Notes under the pieces: generated by a model
What the model saw: the letters and a program-made list of their open reading frames with translations, nothing else
What the model was told of the DNA's origin: nothing
Database searches by the model: none
Shown: in pieces, positions 59,895 through 64,000 of the stretch
How the letters are laid out: the number at the start of each line of letters is the position of its first letter
Numbering within the stretch: the first letter of the stretch is position 1
Source of the DNA: Paenibacillus sophorae
GTDB lineage: Bacteria; Bacillota; Bacilli; Paenibacillales; Paenibacillaceae
NCBI RefSeq assembly: GCF_018966525.1
Contig: NZ_CP076607.1
Location: 186,001-250,000, forward strand
DNA: 64,000 nt
Direction: 5' to 3'
Program-made: the position numbers and the translations under genes

Positions 59895-61061
59895 CTATTC
59901 GGCGTTGATCACGCGGCCGGCCGCGGCTTTCAGCAGCCGATTCATGATCGCGGAGCCGAGCCCCGTCTCCGGGCAGGCCTCGGCTAAGATATAAGTCGCC
60001 CCCGCTTCATCGAAGCGCCGCAGCGCGGCATACAGGGAGCGCGCAGCCGTCTCCGGCGAGGCCAGCGGGCCAAGCGAGACGACGCAGTCGGCGGCGCCGG
60101 CGGGATATAGGGGCAGATGCTCCTCGAAGAGGAGCATCCCCGTCGTCTCGCCGCGCCCGCGGGCCGACGCCAGAAGGTCCGCCGCCGTCTTCGCCGCGCC
60201 AGCAGGCGAAGCGCCGCGTACTATGCTAAGCCAGCCCTGCGGCGCGTAGTGCGCGTACTTCATGCCCGGCGCGCGCGGCGCCGGGCTGCTCTTCCCCGCC
60301 GCGTCCGGGGCGGGGTGGTTTAGAGCCTCCGCGGCTTCCTGCGGAGGCGTGAAATCGGGCGCCGCCGAAGCGCCCGTGACGGCGGCGTCTCCGGCGACGG
60401 CGGCCAGCTGCGCCGCCGTGATGCCGCCGGGACGGAGCACGGCGACGGAGCCGTCCGGCTGCACCTGCACGACGGTCGACTCCAGGCCGACGCCTGCGGC
60501 TCCGCCGTCCAGCACGCCGCCGATCTTGCCGGCAAGATCGTCCAGCACATGGACGGCCAGCGTCGGGCTCGGCCGCCCGGAGCGGTTGGCGCTGGGAGCG
60601 GCTACCGGACAGCCTGCCGCAGCCAGCAGCGCCAGCGCCACCGGATGGTCCGGCATGCGAACTCCTACCGTGTCTAGGCCCGCGGTTACGCGCGGCGACA
60701 GCACGCCGGGCCGAAGCGGCAGCACCACGGTCAGCGGACCGGGCCAGTAGGCATCCATTAAGGCCGCCGCTGCTGCGGGCACATCGGTCACAAGCTCTTC
60801 AAGCGCCGCCCGGTCGGCAATATGGACGATCAGAGGATTGTCCGAAGGACGCCCCTTGGCCTGGAAAATCGCCTCGACCGCCTCCGTATTACGCGCGTCC
60901 GCTCCAAGGCCGTACACCGTCTCGGTCGGAAAAGCGACCGTATCCCCCGCCCTCAGCATCTCCGCCGCCTCCGCAATCGCCTCAAGGTCCGCCGGGCTAT
61001 CGCTCCGCTCCTGTCCGGCTTCCCTCTCCTCGCAGTTCAGCTTCCAATATTTTGTCTCCAT
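59895..61061 (-). CDS. ywlC: Threonylcarbamoyl-AMP synthase (YwlC/Sua5)
   Basis: 388 residues. YrdC domain (about 20-225) with TVAFPTETVYGLGADA and KGRPSDNPLIVH, a linker rich in Pro/Ala (about 240-265) and a C-terminal Sua5 domain (PGMKYAHYAP). It makes the precursor of t6A in tRNA. The region is GC-rich (60000-60760). GGGGG is 9 bases before ATG 61061; the frame opens 7 codons earlier. Its leader carries the family 1 structured element. Confidence 0.95.
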   Translation of the reverse strand: METKYWKLNCEEREAGQERSDSPADLEAIAEAAEMLRAGDTVAFPTETVYGLGADARNTEAVEAIFQAKGRPSDNPLIVHIADRAALEELVTDVPAAAAALMDAYWPGPLTVVLPLRPGVLSPRVTAGLDTVGVRMPDHPVALALLAAAGCPVAAPSANRSGRPSPTLAVHVLDDLAGKIGGVLDGGAAGVGLESTVVQVQPDGSVAVLRPGGITAAQLAAVAGDAAVTGASAAPDFTPPQEAAEALNHPAPDAAGKSSPAPRAPGMKYAHYAPQGWLSIVRGASPAGAAKTAADLLASARGRGETTGMLLFEEHLPLYPAGAADCVVSLGPLASPETAARSLYAALRRFDEAGATYILAEACPETGLGSAIMNRLLKAAAGRVINAE

Positions 61062-61080
61062 GTTCACAAGCCCCCGTTGC

Positions 61081-61138
61081 AAGACAGCCCCGCAAAATGA
61101 AACCTTCGATTTAAAGCTTGCTCAAATGCTCTGCGGGA
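61081..61138 (-). repeat. Structured leader element, family 1, copy 2
   Basis: 58 nt aligned without gaps (apart from the last base) to 35930-35988. On the minus strand CCCGCAGAG pairs with TTTTGCGGG through two G-U pairs. It lies 20 nt before the ywlC start. Confidence 0.7.
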
Positions 61139-61167
61139 CCGTGAAATAGTTGATTCACTCATACTCC

Positions 61168-61197
61168 AAAAATAACGGCCCCACCACGTGGGGCCGC
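61168..61197 (-). terminator. Intrinsic terminator after spoIIR
   Basis: A perfect CGGCCCCAC / GTGGGGCCG stem, then TTATTTTT on the minus strand. Confidence 0.9.
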
Positions 61198-61245
61198 TTA
61201 TCCTATATGAAAATAGTAACATATCCGACAGCAAAACAATAGAAC

Positions 61246-62013
61246 CTATGCCCACAAGCCTTTGATCCAACTTCCGATTTTGAGCAGCAAATCCCAGACA
61301 AAGAACCGTATTTTCGGCTGCTCTGCGGGAGTTTCCGCTTGGGCCGCGCTATCCGCCTGCCGATCAGACGACAGCTCCTCCTGTGCCGCTTTCACTTTTG
61401 CCGCAGCACCTTTTCCATCCGCGGATGTCTTCACGGCCTTGGCCTTGGCCTCACCGGCAGGCTTGGCTGCCGCATCGCCCGATCCTGCATCGATGAAGCA
61501 AAGCGGCGGGAACAGCACGCACCACCAGTTCTGCCCTTCTCCTTTTCCAAGTGTTACGCGAAGCGCTTCGTATTCTCCAGCGGGATATACCGTCCCTCCG
61601 TATAGCTTGGTCGGGAACGGAACAACTCCCAGCTCCACCTTATAGCCGTAGTCGATGCCTCGCTTGCCCAGTTCATTGCCCACCAGTTTGTTCAGTTCCG
61701 GCAAATGTTCGCGTATAACAGCACGCGCCTGATCCAGACTCTGCGGGTCCTCAAGTTCAGCGACCCATCCGTTCATCTGCTCCACAATTTTATCGCGGAG
61801 CTGCCGCTTCACCAGTTGATCCTGCGCCCCGTCCGAATTCGCGAGAATCCGCAAACGGATCGACTCCTTCGGAATGGGGCCGCCGCTAACCGCGGCATCG
61901 GTTTTTTGCCCTTCCCAGGCCATCATGACAAACATTAGGATACAAATTAAAATGGCAGTATACGTAAAGGTCTTGCGTAGCGAATCTCCAGCGATTCCTC
62001 GTTTGGCGCTCAT
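61246..62013 (-). CDS. spoIIR: Stage II sporulation protein R (SpoIIR)
   Basis: 255 residues. A membrane/signal segment (about 15-37) is followed by the SpoIIR domain (SIRLRILANSDGAQDQLVKRQLRD, GEGQNWWCVLFPPLCFID). SpoIIR is secreted from the forespore and activates SpoIIGA to process pro-sigma-E. A Lys/Ala-rich low-complexity insert (about 178-233) precedes the last helix. GGAGAGGGG before ATG 62013 (MSAKRG) was used; the frame opens 10 codons earlier. Confidence 0.94.
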   Translation of the reverse strand: MSAKRGIAGDSLRKTFTYTAILICILMFVMMAWEGQKTDAAVSGGPIPKESIRLRILANSDGAQDQLVKRQLRDKIVEQMNGWVAELEDPQSLDQARAVIREHLPELNKLVGNELGKRGIDYGYKVELGVVPFPTKLYGGTVYPAGEYEALRVTLGKGEGQNWWCVLFPPLCFIDAGSGDAAAKPAGEAKAKAVKTSADGKGAAAKVKAAQEELSSDRQADSAAQAETPAEQPKIRFFVWDLLLKIGSWIKGLWA

Positions 62014-62150
62014 TTTGGGATACCCCTCTCCACTCGGCTTCATGTCAGTCAGTATCCCCGGAAAGCGGAGTCCGCAAACCTATGAATCTATTTATTTTGC
62101 AGCGTGCATGTACTCTGTTCATAGAGTGCACCTTAAAAGGAGGAGAAGCT

Positions 62151-63197
62151 TTGAACCCAACCATCCGCTACCCCGCGCCCCTGCTCCCCGGAGGCGTTAT
62201 TGCCGTCACCGCCCCTTCCAGTGGAATCCGTCCAGAACACATCTGCCTGTTCGAGCAGGCCGCCGAACACGCGCAGGAGCTCGGATTTATCGTCCAGGAA
62301 GGCGCCGTTCTCCGTTCTCAGGTCAAATTGGCCCTCGCGCCAGCCGCCGAGCGGGCGGCTGAGCTTCAGGCTTTTTTGCTGGACGATGCGGTTGATGCCG
62401 TAATGCCTCCGTGGGGAGGCGAATTTCTCATGGAGATCCTGCCGCTTATGGATTGGGAAAGACTTCGTAAGGCGCCGCCTAAATGGATGATCGGCTATTC
62501 GGATACAAGCACCTTCCTGTTCGCTTACACTCTGATTACCGGTTGCGCCACAGCGCATGGCACCAATTTCGTCGATCTGCGGACCCGCCCGCTGGATGAT
62601 GTTACCGCACGCTGGATGGACGTGGTCGGAACCGCAGCCGGGGGAACGGTTACCCAGACCTCGTCGGCGATGCATCAGTCAGCTTGGGATCTAAGCAAGC
62701 CTGGCTTCATCCTGGATACGCCAACAAGATGGCGAACCATTGCCCCAAGCGGCGACAGTGGTGATGACCCCGCCATCTCTTTTGGCGGCAGGCTCATCGG
62801 AGGCTGCCTGGAGACGCTGACCACTTTGATCGGTACGCCTTACGCTCCGGTCTCCCCCTTCATCCGCGATTACTGCGGCGAGGAAGGCACGGTCTGGTTC
62901 CTGGAAAGCTCGCAGCGGAACGCGGGCGACATTCATAGGCAGCTGTGGCAGATGCGAGAGTGCGGCTGGTTTCAGAACTGCCGGGGGCTGCTGTACGGCA
63001 GACCGGCGGGATACGCGCCGGCGCAGGATTTCGAGCTTGCCGATTCCCTGGCCCAGTTCGCAGTGGAACTCGGCATCCCGGTCGTATACAACACCGACAT
63101 TGGACATGTGCCGCCCCAGCTCACGCTCGTTAACGGAGCCTTGGTGGCAATAACCGCCGGGGGCGGAAGCGGTACGGTTAGCATGAGCTTTAGATAA
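62151..63197 (+). CDS. LD-carboxypeptidase / MccF-like S66 peptidase
   Basis: 348 residues, the only plus-strand gene here. S66 family: nucleophile Ser in IGYSDTSTF (about 117), the acidic residue in WFLESSQRN and His in NTDIGHVPPQL. Family members trim tetrapeptides of peptidoglycan or detoxify microcin C-like compounds; which applies is not known. A strong AGGAGG lies 7 bases before TTG 62151, so TTG is taken as the start although the frame is open from 62082. Divergent from spoIIR. Confidence 0.9.
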   Translation: MNPTIRYPAPLLPGGVIAVTAPSSGIRPEHICLFEQAAEHAQELGFIVQEGAVLRSQVKLALAPAAERAAELQAFLLDDAVDAVMPPWGGEFLMEILPLMDWERLRKAPPKWMIGYSDTSTFLFAYTLITGCATAHGTNFVDLRTRPLDDVTARWMDVVGTAAGGTVTQTSSAMHQSAWDLSKPGFILDTPTRWRTIAPSGDSGDDPAISFGGRLIGGCLETLTTLIGTPYAPVSPFIRDYCGEEGTVWFLESSQRNAGDIHRQLWQMRECGWFQNCRGLLYGRPAGYAPAQDFELADSLAQFAVELGIPVVYNTDIGHVPPQLTLVNGALVAITAGGGSGTVSMSFR

Positions 63198-63224
63198 CAA
63201 ACGCTTGCGACCCGCCGTCAGCAA

Positions 63225-63273
63225 AACAACCGCCAGGCCCCTTGTAAGGGAATCCTGACGGTTGTTTGTTTTT
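63225..63273 (+). terminator. Intrinsic terminator after the S66 peptidase gene
   Basis: ACAACCG-CAGG / CCTG-CGGTTGT stem followed by TTTGTTTTTG on the plus strand. Confidence 0.85.
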
Positions 63274-63303
63274 GTCATATTAGAAGGTTTGGCTCGTCAC
63301 GCC

Positions 63304-64000
63304 TCACCCCTGTCTGGCCGGAGCCGTATAAGAAGCCTTCGGCAAATCTTCTTCTTCCTCTTGCCCATGCAGCTTCACGCTCATCACAAGCCCGATGCTC
63401 GCCATATTGATCAACAGTGAGGTGCCGCCGTAGCTGATAAAGGGCAGCGTAATTCCGGTCAGCGGCATAAGTCCGGTAAAAGCTCCGATATTCTCAAAAA
63501 TCTGGTATAGCATCATTGCCACGACGCCGACGATGAGGAACGGTCCGCCTCTGTCCTTGCATTCAAGCGCGATCAGAATCATCCGATGGATCAGTATAAA
63601 GTACAGAAGCAGCAAGACGGCGGAGCCGACGAAGCCGAACTCTTCCGCAATCTCCACAAAAATCGAATCCGAATAGGTGTAAGGAACCCGTTCCGACTGT
63701 ACTGAACTTCCTTTCATATAGCCTTCGCCGCTCATTCCTCCGGAAGCAATCGCAAGCTTGGCGTTCTTCGTATGATAACTGGCCTTCGCGGACGCCTCGT
63801 CCGGCACAAGCCAAGGATCAAAGCGTTCCACCAAATGGGGGCGCCATTCATCCAAAAATTTGGAAATGGGTTCATGATAATGAATATATGAGAAAATGCC
63901 GCCTCCCACCATCCCGCCTACAATTACCAGTCCGATCAGCGCATGGGAGAATTTGATGTTCCCGATCCAGAGCAGTCCGCCAAGAATGACAATATAGGAA
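63304..64000 (-). CDS. FtsW/RodA/SpoVE (SEDS) family protein, partial
   Basis: C-terminal 231 residues of a longer gene cut by the window edge; the frame is open to base 64000. Several membrane segments, an extracellular loop (SDSIFVEIAEEFGFVG) and the signature IGAFTGLMPLTGITLPFISYGGTSLL. SEDS proteins are peptidoglycan glycosyltransferases. The form NIGAFTGLMPLTGITLPF resembles RodA, but the N-terminus is needed to choose between RodA and FtsW. Confidence 0.88.
   Translation of the reverse strand, partial: SYIVILGGLLWIGNIKFSHALIGLVIVGGMVGGGIFSYIHYHEPISKFLDEWRPHLVERFDPWLVPDEASAKASYHTKNAKLAIASGGMSGEGYMKGSSVQSERVPYTYSDSIFVEIAEEFGFVGSAVLLLLYFILIHRMILIALECKDRGGPFLIVGVVAMMLYQIFENIGAFTGLMPLTGITLPFISYGGTSLLINMASIGLVMSVKLHGQEEEEDLPKASYTAPARQG

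Noticed and set aside
62082..62150. ATG start 23 codons earlier for the S66 peptidase gene
   Set aside because: No ribosome site before ATG 62082, while AGGAGG is placed correctly for TTG 62151, and the extra residues do not fit the family N-terminus.
1..64000. CRISPR array, tRNA, rRNA, insertion sequence, prophage
   Set aside because: No regularly spaced direct repeats, no clover-leaf or rRNA sequence, no transposase or integrase gene and no terminal inverted repeats were seen.

Overview
This window looks like chromosomal DNA of a Gram-positive, endospore-forming, swimming Firmicute with an S-layer, most likely Paenibacillus or a close relative. The evidence is sporulation genes (spoIIR, spoIIQ, spoIID, spoIIID, an alpha/beta SASP), a Bacillus-type late flagellar cluster, two very large SLH-domain proteins beside csaB, degSU, comF genes, and moderate G+C with local GC-rich patches. 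Species cannot be fixed from sequence alone. Every gene except one (the LD-carboxypeptidase-like gene at 62151-63197) lies on the minus strand, so the window reads from 64000 towards 1.

Layout from the low-coordinate end. 1-420: a cold-shock protein gene. 514-11799: late flagellar and CsrA/FliW cluster (fliT, fliS, fliD, flaG, hag, a secreted unknown, csrA, fliW, yviE-like, flgL, flgK, flgN, flgM, yvyF). 11913-17390: comFC, comFA, a short membrane-anchored GT2-like protein, degU, degS; comFB and degV, expected here from Bacillus subtilis, are absent. 17432-22923: a secreted phosphodiester-glycosidase-like protein with stalk domains, metK, a SASP and a small secreted protein. 23002-35889: cell-surface block with two SLH proteins, tagO, tagA, csaB and a DUF5693-type membrane protein. 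36068-42908: pgcA, fabZ, an EpuA-type small membrane protein, flhP, flhO, mbl, spoIIID, spoIIQ. 42969-46204: spoIID, murA, ywzB. 46445-53956: complete ATP synthase operon. 54132-62013: wecB, upp, glyA, ywlG, ywlE, mntP, ywlC, spoIIR. The window ends inside a SEDS-family gene (rodA/ftsW).

How it works together. Four matches to the sigma-D consensus (TAAA, 15-16 bp, GCCGATAT) sit upstream of hag, flaG-fliDST, flgM and flhO-flhP. The hag leader carries two hairpins with ANGGAN hexaloops, one holding the Shine-Dalgarno sequence, which fits CsrA repression relieved by FliW, both encoded nearby. The SLH proteins and the csaB/tagO/tagA genes form an S-layer plus pyruvylated wall-polymer module. A ZTP (pfl) riboswitch with its terminator precedes ywlG-glyA.

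The most unusual non-coding features are: a 58-59 nt structured element present twice in 5' leaders (35930-35988, 61081-61138) with pairing kept by G-U wobble; a second hairpin family (35994-36041, 48321-48358, degenerate copy near 20216); hairpin-rich spacers on both sides of atpG, including an exact 26 bp duplication; tandem in-frame translation starts on the main SLH gene; and a sigma-D promoter whose -10 lies inside an intrinsic terminator stem upstream of flgM. I did not find a clearly new multi-gene defence or biosynthetic system.
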